Source: Trichoplax adhaerens
Lineage: Eukaryota; Placozoa; Uniplacotomia; Trichoplacea; Trichoplacidae
DNA length: 64,000 nt
NCBI RefSeq assembly: GCF_000150275.1
Contig: NW_002060944.1
Span: forward strand, 8,197,033-8,261,032
Direction: 5' to 3'
In this document: positions 26,307-39,471 of the stretch, piece by piece
Layout: the number at the start of each line of letters is the position of its first letter
Numbering within the stretch: the first letter of the stretch is position 1
The notes under the pieces: generated by a model
Databases searched by the model: none
What the model saw: only the letters and a program-made list of their open reading frames with translations
What the model was told of the DNA's origin: nothing
Position numbers and translations under genes: made by a program

Positions 26307-29300
26307 ATGGATTTGATAGGCGAGATTAAAATCAAGCAAGAAAAGATTGATGATTATGAACTGGATAATAGGCAACCTTTATCCTATAACAGCAACAATT
26401 TACTAACGGAAGTAGTCCAAATTAGCGACGATGAGAGCGATATTATCAATTTAACGGCCATGGGACGGCAAACCAATGCCGAGATAGTGGACAATATTTT
26501 AACAAATGAGGCTAATACGGCCTTGACAGATGCTTATACTGATCATAGTGCTTTAAAGCAAGACGAAGGGATACAAGATATCTGTTTAAATGAACCAACA
26601 AATCTTTCTATCCCGTCGCCCAATGGCGATATCAACCACTCAGGACAGCCTAGTACAACGGATGATCCACAACAGTTAAACGCCAATATTCACAGGCCCG
26701 ATAGGAATGGGGCAGTAAATGAGCAAAGTGCGATCGCTGAAAAACGCAAACATTCCAATAGTAATGCGCAAGAAAATGAACAACCGGCAAAGAAAGTAAT
26801 GGGTAAGAGCTTAATTTCTATCGCACAATATTATGCAGGAAAATTGAGCCACTCAATTCGTTTCCATCATTGAATTCTAGTCGCCTCACTATTTTACCTC
26901 TGCTTCTTATATTGACCATAAGAACACTTCCATTTTGTAGTCTGTCCTGCTGAACCCGTGATGATCACTTTGTTTGTTTGCATGTCTTGCAGTAATCGGC
27001 TAATTTTTCTTTCTTTATTTCCTACTGGTGGATCACCATGCCATGATTGCTTTCCCAATACATTATCTGGACTATCAATTGACTTTTCAAGGCGTTTATG
27101 GAGAGAAAATCAAGATTTCACAAATTAGCCATGCCCAGCCCATAGACACGAGCCCAAATCATCAACATGAAGACATCAATACGATCGCCATTAAACTCCC
27201 TGAAAACAACCAGATGACTCAGGAAGTAAGGCTTGACAATTCTAGACGATATCCATCATTTCTCATCGTTAGTAATCGATAAATATATTATCAATAGATG
27301 TAGTTGGCGATGACTAGTCAACGCTTTTTAGAATCTTACCTACAAACTACTGCTAATTGTTCACATACAGGATTGGCGTAGTAATAGAGAGATTTTAGAG
27401 TCTTCTCTACGACACCAATCTCCTAATCTACTGCACAGTATTGCTGGAAATTAAAATAGCATTACGTGAAATCGTATAAATTGCGACTTGCGTTCACTCG
27501 GCGCGTTAGCTAGGATGCAATTAGTGACTAATCATGTGGATGATGAATTTATTGAGCATTAACTTATCGAAGATAGTAAAGAGTGATTTGGTAGATTCTC
27601 ACTGCAATATCTATCTTTTGATACAATTTTATATAGCGCAATAAGAGTAGATGATCCAAGAGTCGTTTAATAGATATTTTACTTCATATCTCTCCTTAAT
27701 GGTTAACTTTGACATAACTTTGCAAGCAAGTACGATTAGTAAAAGTCCCGTGTAGTGCCTATTTTATGCAGGGTTTTTAGGCCATTTAGTTGCTTGTTGT
27801 ATTGATCAATATACTAGATGCAGACTATTCCGTAAAAACTTGAAGATAGACATTTGCTCATTCACCTTGAATACGTCGACTACACATGCTAAACTTATTT
27901 TGGTAAAATAGGCCATCCTGTACTAGTATGATGTAAAAATTGAGCGCCCTATTATTATATATATGTATGTTTACTGCAACTAAGGGTGTTTAAATCAAAC
28001 ACTATATGTAAGATAGACGATAGGAAGAATGATGTTTGTAAACTGCAGCATAGCTACTTTAAAACAAAACGTTACTAAACTGAATGCGCCTTTCATAAGC
28101 GTAAATGATAGAGCGGAGGACATATAAGAGTGCCTCGAAATGAAAACGAATAGCTAGGTGCAGCTACGTCGATAAATTGATCTTTGCAGTACTTTTCTAT
28201 TCATATCAGACAGAGTAATGTACTCGCAGTATAGCGTAGTTGAGATATTATTAAAAATATATAAATACAATTCGATTAGGTATGGATTACCTACTTAATG
28301 TATAATATTATTAACGTTTCTATGAAATTGTTTATTCTAATAGTTCATCAGTTATTAACGTACATCGTCACTCTATTTCTTAATTTTCCTATTTTAGCAA
28401 ATTTCAAACTGCGTCTCTGAACATATCAATAAAATAAAAATGAAACTCCACCATGATTTTCAAGAAATGTACAAAATAAAGGTCGAAGAATTAAAAAATG
28501 AAACTGATGCTATTGAGCAACAGTGTATAACCTTTAGAGACCTCTTCTTAAAATTTGTGGATATTCATTGTAAAGAAAAGTCCGATCAACTATACCAATC
28601 CATTGTAAGTGTTATAAATCAACCTTGAATTACAATTTAGTATGAATGGAATTGATGGTATACACTGAGCTATCATATTTGATTGATAGAGAAAGTTATC
28701 CGATGAAGCTGGTTTAGCTAAAAAATACGTTCCTGAAAATCGAAAATGTAACGTTGGTATCCAAGTTGCTTTACCACGTGTATCTACTCAAAATAATGTT
28801 GTAATTCCTATGGATTCGGCCGCTGTATCGAATTCTAATGAACGAGTTAGAACAAACACTATGAATAGCCAGAGCAAAGGAGAATCCATTAAAGTTTCGC
28901 TAGCTTCTCAAACTGCAAACCTGAGAACAACACAACCTGGGCCTATAAAACCCATTTTTACTTCAACTAAGACTCATTCTAACAGTAATTTAACAAATGG
29001 AGTCAACAACAGCGTGAGAAGCCAAGTCGACCCTAAATCAGTTCGCTATCAACCCCTTTCATCGTTGAGAATCAATGATCTACGCCCAAGTGATCCGAGA
29101 ATATCATCTAGTGATGATCGATCGTTCTTCTTTCCATTTCCTGAAAATATTTGCAAACAGAAGCTTGTAGAAATTTATACGCCTGAGCTAAAGTCGATAA
29201 AATCACAAGATCTAATAAAATTGATGTGGACCCTTCCCAAATGTAGCAATAATTATGATGCAGTCATTGGCTATGACATCTATTTTATTGAGGACTACAG

Positions 29301-29475
29301 TGTCATGCAGTCTTCAAAGACCCGTTGGAAATTTGTAGACACTGTAGAGCCTTTACCCTTGCCGATGGTTTGCAATTTAACACCAGCAAGTGCAAGTACT
29401 TGCTATTTTACATTGAGAAGTAAATTGAAAAATAATTGCTATAGCCGGTTTAGTAACATCTGTAAGGTTAGTTAA
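26307..29475 (+). CDS. ATF7IP: ATF7IP-like (MCAF) heterochromatin cofactor, FN3 C-terminus
   Basis: ATF7IP proteins partner and stabilise the H3K9 methyltransferase SETDB1 in the nucleus. Exons that join in phase: 26307-26802 (phase 1), 27092-27225 (phase 0), 28399-28604 (phase 0), 28690-29475. Exon 1 begins MDLIGEIKIKQEKIDDYELD, contains a SUMO-acceptor-like IKQE and a SUMO-interacting-like VVQISDDESDIINL, and ends with a basic KRKHSNS...PAKK patch. Exon 3 is helical (HHDFQEMYKIKVEELKNETD), as expected for the SETDB1-binding coiled segment. The last exon has a Ser/Asn-rich linker and then a fibronectin type III domain whose signature VEPLPLPMVCNLTPASASTC matches the ATF7IP C-terminal FN3 (LPLPMACTLT). 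The frame stops at TAA after CKVS; a GTAAGG just before it could be a donor to one more exon. The protein (about 540 aa) is much shorter than human ATF7IP (about 1,270 aa), mainly in the linkers. Orthology rests chiefly on the FN3 domain. Confidence 0.8.
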
Positions 29476-30278
29476 AAGACAAAGGAAAGAATATCGTTAC
29501 ATAAGAATGGTATAATCGGTCAATTTATAATGTAGTTGTTTTAACCTTAAGGCTGAAATTGACAAACGTTGCTATCATAAAACTTTCTCCTTACCATTGC
29601 TATATAGTACTGTATTTTAAACGTTGTTTAATTAACTCAATTTTATGCCATTCTACCAATGATGTAAGTTTCGAAAGTAAATTGAGGTACCTTTATAATA
29701 TCAACCGATAATTTCTAACGGTAGTTGCAATTGCTAGCGTCGGCTATAGTATGTATGGGCTACTTGGACTTCAACTGTCAAATTATATTATTATCGCTTG
29801 TTTCAAATGTTGCTTCTGTTACGCCAGTAATAATTATTTATATCTATGTTATATAAGATTGAGAGCAATGCTGCATTATTTATGTCATGTCATTTTTTGT
29901 AGGTATTCTACCTTATGACCGCTTTCTGACCTACGTTTTGAAATTGTGCAATACGTAGTTTACTCGTAGTTTATTAGCCAAATTGTGAATTTACGACTAG
30001 GTCGAGCATCTAGGTCAAAATGTCGTGTAATATTTCATTTCAAGTTTTCAATTTCCGTAGAAATAGATGGAAATAAAAATTTTCTGTAATGCTAATATAA
30101 GATTCTAGAATAATGTGGCAATACTTTTGAATGATTTTTATAAAATCCAAAGTAATTCTTTATTAACCAATAGCCCTAACTTGGTATCATAGTCAGAAAA
30201 ATGGTGACAATACATCTGTAGCTGTGCAGATGCAACCCTTTAAAATCGTTCAAAAGGAAACTTGTTACTTTATAAACA
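29476..30278. other. convergent intergenic gap, ATF7IP-like to DDX47
   Basis: Both flanking genes end here. AT-rich, no open frame with domain content and no repeat noticed. It should contain both polyadenylation sites. Confidence 0.55.
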
Positions 30279-33200
30279 TTATTTCGAGCGCTTTTTAAAT
30301 CTAGCTCCTTTTAGTTTGACTTTCTTCGCCAGTTGATATGTTGCAGCGCCTTCTTCTTCATCATCTAGTGGCCTTCTCTTTTTATTCATAGTTTCCTGCA
30401 ACTCCTGTATTGTAGAACGTTCAGTTAAATGATATCGAGGCGTTTGTTCAATAAGTTAACTGGATTAATTACCATTTTAGCGTATCTTTGTGCTTCTGCA
30501 ACGCGTTCCATTAGCAACATAACTTCTTCCTCAACTGTCGGATATTCCGGTAACTTTTTAGCAATTAGCTGTTCGATCCTTTGAAATAATTCTACATCAT
30601 ATCTGCATTGAACAGCGATACGAAAATTAAAATCGTGCTCAAGCATAAAAATAATTAATTGTAATGTATCTTACTGCGTTACGAAAATAATTGATCTTCC
30701 AGATCTTCCAGCTCTAGCGGTTCTACCAACTCGATGAATATAATCCTGAAATGAAATAAAACACTTGGACGTTAAAACACAGTGCATATAGTTTCAACTA
30801 AGGGTTATATAACATTTTCCAGTTTTATGCACAGGTAACAGAAAAGTTAAATTTATGCGGTACTTATGAGCTTACCTTTGAGTGTGATGGGGCATCGAAA
30901 TTAATTACAATATCTACATGTGGGATGTCTAATCCGCTATTATAGAAATGCACATATGTTAGTTTAATATGAATAAGATTATGATTTATTTGCCAGTCTA
31001 TTAACTAAAACAACATATACATTTAAAGTAAATAAAGAAACGAGTAGAAGATGACTAATTAATTTTATATCTAATATGTAACGACTTGCATAGGTAGTAT
31101 AGGCATCATAAAATGGTAGTTATTTATAAAAATGGCATACTTACCGACTTGCAACATCAGTTGCTACCAAGATAGAGCTCTCCTTTGACTTAAATTTATG
31201 TAAGGCCCCAAGTCTTTTGCTCTATTGTGCGCGTATAAATGAACCATAGTGTTTATAATGTACATCCTACTTACTGACAGTGAATAACCTTTCAATACAC
31301 TACCTGAGACATTTGACCATGTAAAGGGATTGCATTAAAGCCTAAATTGCGAAGCATGAGACCAATGCTATGGAGTTGAGAGATCAAAATACACGTATTA
31401 CGTATTTGTGGATCATGGTTGCATGTAAATGTAATCCAACAATGTAAAATCGATAATATCATTTGAATCACTTCTCACCGCTGTGTGTTGATACAAGTGG
31501 CACAAAATACCATAAAAGAGTTTCCAGCCAATTCGTTTAGGATGCTAACCAGGTAACAGTCCTAAAAATTAATTGTACCATTTAATCCTCTAGAAAGGTG
31601 CATAATTCAAAAACTATTCAAAGATACGTGTTACACAGTATGTAATCAAACCTTGTATTTAGCCGGAACGAAGATATAAGTTTGCTGTAACTTTTCTACC
31701 GTAGTGTATCTGTAAAATGAAATAGTTTCATGTTATTGTGTTACTAATTAATTAATATAAAGCGAAAATGCCTGCCATAGATAGATCCTACTTGGTTGAA
31801 ACTTCTATCTTGACTGGATCTTGGACAGACGCTCTTTGTAATTTTTTTACCTAAGAAGTATAATTGAGTTGCAATTTTTTTTCGATCTGTAATGGTGTAC
31901 CAATGTACGGTATGTATGCTATAATTATTGATCTACCTTTTTGGTCATGGTAGCGGAAAATAAATATGTTCTTCGTTCTTTAGGTAACACGCTCAATATT
32001 TTATCGACCTAGACAATTAAAAGTGGTGGTTATACGATACGTTAAAGTACTATGTGTACGATAAAGCAACTTACTTCAGCTTCAAAGTCCATATTCAAAA
32101 TACGATCTGCTTCATCCATCACCTATTTCAATAAAAATGTTTGCAGTTGATAACAATACCGTAGCAAATACGGGTATGTAAAGAACAAAGGTAGACTTTA
32201 TAATCAAGTTATTTACATACTATAATATGAAGTAGATCTAGAAAAACTTGCTAATCGAAGCTATTCTAATGCACGATAGTTATGTTATAATTATGACTTA
32301 CCAAATATTTCAATGGTCGTAAACTAAAGCCTTTGGTGTTGGCTAAGTGATCCGCTAGCCTACCGGGAGTTCCTAAAAATTGAAATGATAGTCATTCTAC
32401 CGGTATCCTGTTTATTTTATAATTAAGCGTTAAAAAAACTTTACGATATTGTAAATTATTAAATTGACGAAGTACCGATAATGATATGTGGTTTTTTAGC
32501 TAGCATGATTGATTGTGTCATCATATCGATACCACCAATTATGACAGCTGACAGTGAGAGATAACAGTAACATTGCAGTCAATAAGTTTTTCCTCGTCTG
32601 CTAATTAAAATTAAAAGAATTGCAATATTGGCCTTTACCACACTGGACTCCAATCGATGAGCCTAACGCTTCAATTTGTTCGCTTATCTGAAAAGCTAAT
32701 TCTCTACAAGTTAAGCGAATAGCACCTTTCGTTAATGTATTACGTACAATATCTGCATACCATAATGACAGGAATACATTATGATACAATAGTGGAAAAT
32801 GATCAAGGTTATAAGAGATTACCTTGTAGGAGTGAGAATTAAGGCAAATAAACGCTGAGGTTTGTCTAATAATGCTTGTAGAATGGGTAAGACAAAAGCG
32901 GCAGTTTTACCAGAGCCAGTCTCAGCTAAGCCAATGATGTCTTTACCTTGATGTCAAATTGATAAATAAATTATAATCTATGTCTAGGTGTTCATATACA
33001 CTGTCTATATACCGGGATACCTGTTCATACTGGCATACTGTATATCATTAGTCGACTGGACGTATGTATCCATATTGAATTGAAATTGAAATCATCGGTA
33101 GTGCAAGCTAAACCTTCCTTGCAAATACTGTACGTTATACAGTCAGGTAAAATCAGATATCCTTGATGAATTAACTCATCACAACAGTTATTAATCCATG

Positions 33201-34265
33201 AACTGTCATATGAGTTAACTTATCACAACAACCATCAATGCATGCAGATTATGCGCTGACGTTTATCATTGATATCAGTATTTATTAAATGTAGTCTATT
33301 ATCAGCAATTTGGCTGCAACTATTTGCACGAAATGAAGTTGAACCATCGCAATTACAAGATTTCAACACCTCTTGTAAGACTGCATCATCACAACAGTCA
33401 TCAGTCCATGCAGCCTGGGCGTCTTCACATATTGCATATATACGTATAAATAGGTCTAAATATATCATTAGTCCTTTAGTAAACAGCATATGTACGTGTA
33501 TATCTTGTTGATGTTGAATTTCAAGTTCAAAAGACTGGTAATGCAAGGTGAAAACATCTCTTGCAAACACGTCCAATCACACATGGATGAATGACTTTAT
33601 GACAGCAGTTATCAATCCATGTCGACTAGGGATATCTAGATGCATTGTGTATACCGGTGTAACTATATCATCGCCATTTGGCATACGTATAAAATGTTTA
33701 CAGTAAATTCAAGTTGAATTACCACAGTTGTTAAGCTTAACAACGGCTAAAATACCTCTTGGCAACATTGCATTGCACAATCTACTACACTACAGTGTTG
33801 TACGACGTCCATGCAAGCTTGCACAGTTTGTTCAAATTGTATGAAGATGATGCCTTGTTCTCTCTAATCGATCTATTCGATTCTATTCAAAGGTTAAAGT
33901 AATGGACTACAGAATGTACAGTAAGTGTTAACGTAACCATTAGCTTACCTGTTAACGCAACTGGGATAGCTTCACATTGAATTTTAGTGGGTTGCTTCCA
34001 TTGTAACCGATCGCATGCTTGACATAAAGGCTCCATTAATCCCTATCAATGAACAGCAAAAATATCGTTTAGGCAGCCTTGACACCAACACCATAGAATC
34101 TAGCTACGATGATGGCTTTGTCAAGCAGTTTCTTCGTTATTTATAATGCACATGAGATAGGGCAAGATAGGAAAATCAATGCCTCATCCTATAACTTACA
34201 AGAGATTGAAAAGTAATCGGAGTTTCTTCCTCTACGTTTACGCGATCGCTTTCCATGCTTGCCAT
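30279..34265 (-). CDS. DDX47: DEAD-box RNA helicase DDX47 (Rrp3 family)
   Basis: DDX47/Rrp3 is a nucleolar ATP-dependent RNA helicase for pre-rRNA processing. Exon 1 (34200-34265) reads [20 protein letters not shown], giving the Q-motif aromatic region. Exon 2 (33949-34042) has [11 protein letters not shown]. Exon 3 (32823-32946) carries Walker A in [18 protein letters not shown] and ends LILTPTR. Later exons give [51 protein letters not shown] (DEAD box), [10 protein letters not shown] (SAT), [10 protein letters not shown], a motif with [22 protein letters not shown], and [13 protein letters not shown] (motif VI). The exon ending at 30478 reads [20 protein letters not shown], a DDX47 hallmark. 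The last exon is Lys-rich and stops at TAA 30279-30281. All helicase motifs appear intact, so it should be active. The start is set by the first ATG of exon 1, which splices in phase to exon 2. Intron 2 (about 1 kb) contains repeats. Confidence 0.96.
33170..33620. repeat. degenerate direct repeat inside DDX47 intron 2
   Basis: Variants of (A/T)TCACAACAGTNATCAATCCATG occur near 33178, 33221, 33388 and 33599, some followed by CAG or a TATACGTATA-type phrase and by a diverged TGAATTGAAATT...GGTAATGCAAG segment. Spacing is irregular (about 40-210 bp). The open frames of 80 and 113 codons on opposite strands here are made of this repeat and are not genes. Confidence 0.65.
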
Positions 34266-36127
34266 GTTGCCTAGGTAGAGCTGACGAGCTAGCCAATACG
34301 CGTGCGCATTTTAACCTTGAATGCAGGCCTCCGTCCTAGACCCTGGATGGCTAGCAGTTGTAAAGCTTACCAATCCGATAACATACAGTGCTCTATATAC
34401 TACACTCATGTTTCAGCCATAAACCAATCTCCAACAAGACTGTCTGTCCGAGGCAACGCCTAGCTGCACCCTGTCAAGAGGAGACCGGCTAGTCTTTTAT
34501 TCTATAGTACTACAGTATGGATCTGATCAGGCTTACGGCGCAGTATAGAGTAGATAGTATGGCCATATATGCAATCACTTTTTGACGCCATTTTGTCGTC
34601 ATTTTATAACACTATTTCTTGAAATCAGCATCCTATAGTAAGACCCATGGAGGGATCCACACGGCTGTTGTTGTCTAATATTACCCTTCTATTTATTGAT
34701 AGAGGTCAAATACTCTGTTTTAACAATATCTATCCATCGAAATAGGTGAAGTACTTACTGTATTAGATGGAGCTTTACAGTTGAAAAAGTATCATCATAT
34801 TGCCATCATGGATAGGGCTCAGCTTTATCATGGTACTGATCTTTAAATATACAATCATGTTCATGATACAGTATATCGTAAGGCACTCCTTCCAACCTTG
34901 AATCCCTGAATTTACCATCTCTAAATTCATTCATCCCCTTGATTGTACTATATTTGTAAGCACAGTATAGGTACTCTTATTTCGAGCTTTAGCAGGCTAT
35001 GATGCATAGCAGTCGGGATTGGGGCTTTCGCTGTAGCAAGATACGTCGATGCCACAGCTAAAACCCGATCAGGCTATCATGCATAATTCATAGATAATCC
35101 CCAAAGATGCAGAATGCACAAAATAATTGAAAGAGCATCCTATACAGAGGAAGATACTGCTTTGATTTTTCATCACCAAGATTTGCATAACAGTTGTTTA
35201 TTAGGTAGGCAACTTGCTTTGTTGAAAGCAACGCCCTATATTACCCTTTTCTTATTGGTAGTTATCCAATACTCTATTGAAGAACATCTATTTATGTCAA
35301 TAAATGGACTACCGAGCCAATTTGCCTGATCAATAAAAGTAGACGTCGAGCTAACTAGCTAACCTGTGGAGCGATGGAGAGCTACGTTGACTACAATCTA
35401 GTCCTCGATAGTATTACAGCTTGTAGCTAATTTGGGACATGTTTTCCTATCATAGACGTATAAAAATCGATCGAATCTTGACAGTACTACACTGTACTGT
35501 TAATATCAAGCCAACTATCAACTCAAAAAGAATAAATTAGTTGCTTACAGTGAATGAATTAATAATTATACAGTAAATACAGCAATTAATTATAATATCA
35601 ATTTCCTCATCCATGATGATGTTGCGGACATGATGGGTGGGGTAGGGAGAGGCGGGGCAGCTACGAGGGCTCAGTACAGTACAGGGACAGGTGCTGCCTC
35701 GCTCCCTTTTCCATACAGTTGCCAGTAATGTAGAGGCTAGTACGAGGGACTACACTAAAAAAGTAAGAAGGAGAAGACCGGGGTAGTTACAGTACACACA
35801 CACGACCAATCCTCCTATACTGTACAGTATAGTGTAGAGTACTTACAAAAATCATGTCACCCCACCCCGGGGTATTTATTTCCTACTGTAGCACTGTATT
35901 GTAGATCGTCTATAGTAGATACTACTTTTAGCGATGATCTACAGTACATACCGTATTGGCTACAATGACTAGTCCATTGCCATCGGTGACATTAGCTATG
36001 TACGTACCATTTGCCTCACCTAGACGGTGGTCGCCGTGGTAATTCTAATTTCTCTCGGCCTCTTCCACCTTCGACATCTTGATTCTGCCTATAATTGCTA
36101 CCGAAAACTATCTATTCTACAGCAGCA
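34266..36127. other. divergent intergenic region, DDX47 / peflin
   Basis: The two flanking genes are transcribed away from each other, so both promoters lie here. About 34.25-34.5 kb and 35.6-36.1 kb are richer in G and C than the background. The interval 35480-35960 is dense in TACAGTA/TACTGTA words, including overlapping GTACTGTACAGTATAG-type runs near 35815. No gene is supported. Confidence 0.5.
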
Positions 36128-39100
36128 ATGTCTTGGAATAATAATCCACGGCCATCAGCGTATCAAGTAAGTTAATATCTTAACTATAGAATGTGTCAGT
36201 AGAATTTTTATGGCCTTTTCTTATGTAAAATAAGACTTGGAACAAATCCGACAAGTTCATTTTCCTGACTGCTTAACAGTCTAAAATAAAAGCAAGCAGA
36301 TTCTTCTCATCCATTCGTTCGCATATCTACAATGCTAGACTGCAAGTATACACCAATTATACAATCATTCAGTTCACGAAGGTTAATCATCATACTATGC
36401 TCTACTAACTGATAACATTAGATTTTTCTACCATCTTTACTGTATACGTTTACTGTAGACGAAGGAGTCACATCTCGATCGATTTGGATAAATGTCAAGG
36501 AAATCGATTAGGGATGCAATGCTTCTAGCAGTTGATCATTGCTACAATAACATATAACTTGTATATTTTAGCTGTGGTCAGTTAGAGTAGATTTTACCAA
36601 TTATTCAAATACACCTACTTCTTCACTTTATTCTAGTGTTCACTACAGTACTTGCCAGTTGCTAAAGACAGATTCATAATACATGCTATCTACGTGTCCA
36701 GATGATGGCTATATTAACAAATGGTAGGACTGTTACGATTGTAGATTGCTATCTGAACTCTATCGTTGGTCTGATCGATACTTCAGTTAAAGACTGAATT
36801 AATATTCATTTTACATACATACTGTATGTTATTTGGGTTTATCCATTTCATCTCGGAATACTCACAGACTTGATGTCCTTAGTTTGCCCATCTACGGCAT
36901 GCTATTGAGTCAATCAATCACATCTCTACGTGCAGCGTTGATGATAAGACTTACTAAGTATCTACCGCTTCGTTATTGTATACAAAACTCTCTTTCTTGA
37001 GAAGATCGCATGATCGGACGATATAGAATGGAAATGTAGCGATGCTGTTGCACTGATTTCGTAATTTTCAATGTTGATGTTGTCCAATAAATGACCTACA
37101 GATAACCGCACTAAACTAGACACAAATACAAATGTATGCTAATCTATTTCATCATTAGAAGAGATCCGTTATTCGTTTATAAAGGATACAGATTTCATCA
37201 TTTGTTAATTTTATCATAGTTGGTCCTCGGCCTATTACCTCAAATTATTCATTGCTCTCATTAGTTACTACAGTACTGAGTACAAATCCATTCCATAGCT
37301 AAATAGAGTAATAGAACTAGACAGAGATTGCAGTACACCTACACGGTAATTGTTCTATATGCTAGAAAAATCATTAGCAAATTTGAATCCTAAAGTAGAT
37401 ACAATGGATTATACATGAATAGAATCGTATCGTAGTTAATAGCATACTCAATTTACACCTCTTAATAAAATGGACAAAAATATTTAAGAGTAGACTACAT
37501 AGTCAATCTCAGTGTGATGGAGGGTTCGAAGAATTAGCGGCTGCGGACTTAGTAGCCATTCACAGAAAATATGCAAAGGATTTTAAGGATTTTAATAAAG
37601 GTGAATACTTTATTGTAGATAATAATGGAGGTACAAGGCGGTAGTTAACGGTAGATCAGCGTGTAAGCTGTCGTGAAGTAACGTGAGGAAGTACTACTAC
37701 TACGAATAGTGCAACTGAACAAATCTGAGGCAGAAATCATCAGTATTTATAGTTTTAAAGAGAGAACACGTACAGAGAACAGTATTGTAGAATTAGATAC
37801 ATTATATACTATAAACTGGCTATATAATAGTAAATGATTGTAGAAAATAGCGAAGACTGTAGGTGCTATGAATAACTAAACATGACAAGCTATATTTGAG
37901 CATAGTTGAAATAGACTGTAGAGGTATCTATATTCGGAACATAACAAAATGTCTATATTTACGAACAAGTCTAAAAACTACAGTGAAACTAAATACACTA
38001 CACTCAGTAATCATCACGATAGTTTTGACAGTGAAAGGGACTTTGTGTTTTAGATATTTTAAACAACTTATTTTTTCTCCATCAATCGTAGCAAAATTAT
38101 GGCCAGCAATATAATCCAGGTTATAACCAACAGCAACCAGGATATTCTCAACCGCAGCAGGGCTATGGGCAGCAACCTCAAGGTTATGGCCAACAATATC
38201 AAGGATATAATCAACCACAACAGGGATATGCTCAACAGCCGCAAGGTTATGCTCAACAAGCACATATGCATAATCAACAACAGCCGAATTACGGTCAACA
38301 AGCACCACCTCCGACTTACGGACAAACTCCAGGTGGGCAGTATCCCCCCACATCTAGTGTTGCTCAACCTCCACCGGGTGTTAAACCCCATGTATGGCAA
38401 TGGTTCCAGGTAACTGATAAGAGAGTAATTGAATACAGTAATAGACAACATTTTCAACACTTGTTTTTATATATCAAGGAATGTTTCTCCTAAACGATTA
38501 TTATATAAAATTGTATATAGACTGTGGACGTAAGTAAATCGGGCCACATTTCAGTGACGGAGCTAAGGCAAGCCTTGGTTAACAACAATTGGACAACATT
38601 TAACGAAGAAACCTGCCGTCTTTTAATTGGAATGTTCGATAGTAACAAGTGAGTCTGCTATGATTGCTCCAGCTTAAAAATTCTAAAATCATTTGCAAGG
38701 AAAAATGAATCTTAGTTTATGTAAAGACCTCACAACAACAGTTTATGTCGAATGTCTAATAGACGCGTAGTTAATTCAATGATTAAAATGATATTACCAT
38801 AATTCAGGAATGGTACCATTGATGTTCATGAATTTGAATCGTTACTGGAATATGTCAAGCAATGGCAAAATTGTTTTAATCAGTAAGTAAACAATGCGAC
38901 GCGGCGCTGAGGATTATATCACTAAAATGGACTATTCTTCTTTTATTCCTTATTTTGAATACGTGATGTTAATATTGATTCTTGATTGTAGATTCGACAA
39001 AGACAGATCCGGAAATATTGATGCTAATGAACTACAGCAAGCATTTAACACATTTGGTTACCGTTTGTAAGTTCACTATGATGTCCTAAGCCACTAAAAT

Positions 39101-39471
39101 ATGAACATAGGCGGCTGACCAGCAGATAACCACAATCATTTTTCACATCCTGTTGTAATTATAGATCAACCACCTTCTGCAACTTATGCGTTCGAGTATT
39201 TGACCGTGGAGATGTTAGAACCATGAAATTTGACGACTTTATTCAATGTTGCGTAATGCTAAAATCTTTAACGGATAAATTTCGCAAGAAAGATGCCGCT
39301 CAATCAGGCGTCGTTCGTGTTTCTTATCCAGAGGTATCAATAATTTAAAAATCATTTAGTACTGGGATTTTGGCTAAGCGTTTCCTACATACATAGATCT
39401 TATGTTAAATCTGTAATAATTTCAGGAGATTATTTTAGGCGAATATGTATATTATGACTCAACCGTTGTAA
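36128..39471 (+). CDS. PEF1: peflin, penta-EF-hand calcium-binding protein
   Basis: Peflin pairs with ALG-2 and acts as a calcium-dependent co-adaptor for CUL3-KLHL12 ubiquitination in COPII transport. Exons: 36128-36166, 38092-38409, 38521-38648, 38808-38882, 38992-39066, 39165-39333 and probably 39439-39471, about 278 aa in all (human about 284). Residues 1-13 read MSWNNNPRPSAYQ. Exon 2 encodes a Gln/Gly/Tyr/Pro-rich repeat tail (QQGYGQQPQGYGQQYQGYN...), then VKPHVWQWFQ, which aligns with the start of EF1. EF1 has VDVSKSGHISVTEL, EF2 FDSNKNGTIDVHEF, EF3 FDKDRSGNIDANELQQAF; the EF4 and EF5 loops are degenerate. EF3 has a complete canonical loop (D-D-S-N-D-E spacing). The last exon is short; the chosen acceptor gives a C-terminus IIMTQPL like the IxMTxS end of peflins, while an upstream acceptor would give a longer unrelated tail. 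Intron 1 is nearly 2 kb. Confidence 0.94.

Noticed and set aside
33235-33576. 113-codon minus-strand frame in DDX47 intron 2
   Set aside because: It consists of degenerate intronic repeat and overlaps an opposite-strand frame of similar length; no domain seen.
37928-38460. 130-141-codon minus-strand frames opposite peflin
   Set aside because: They are antisense shadows of the peflin Gln/Gly/Tyr repeat exon.
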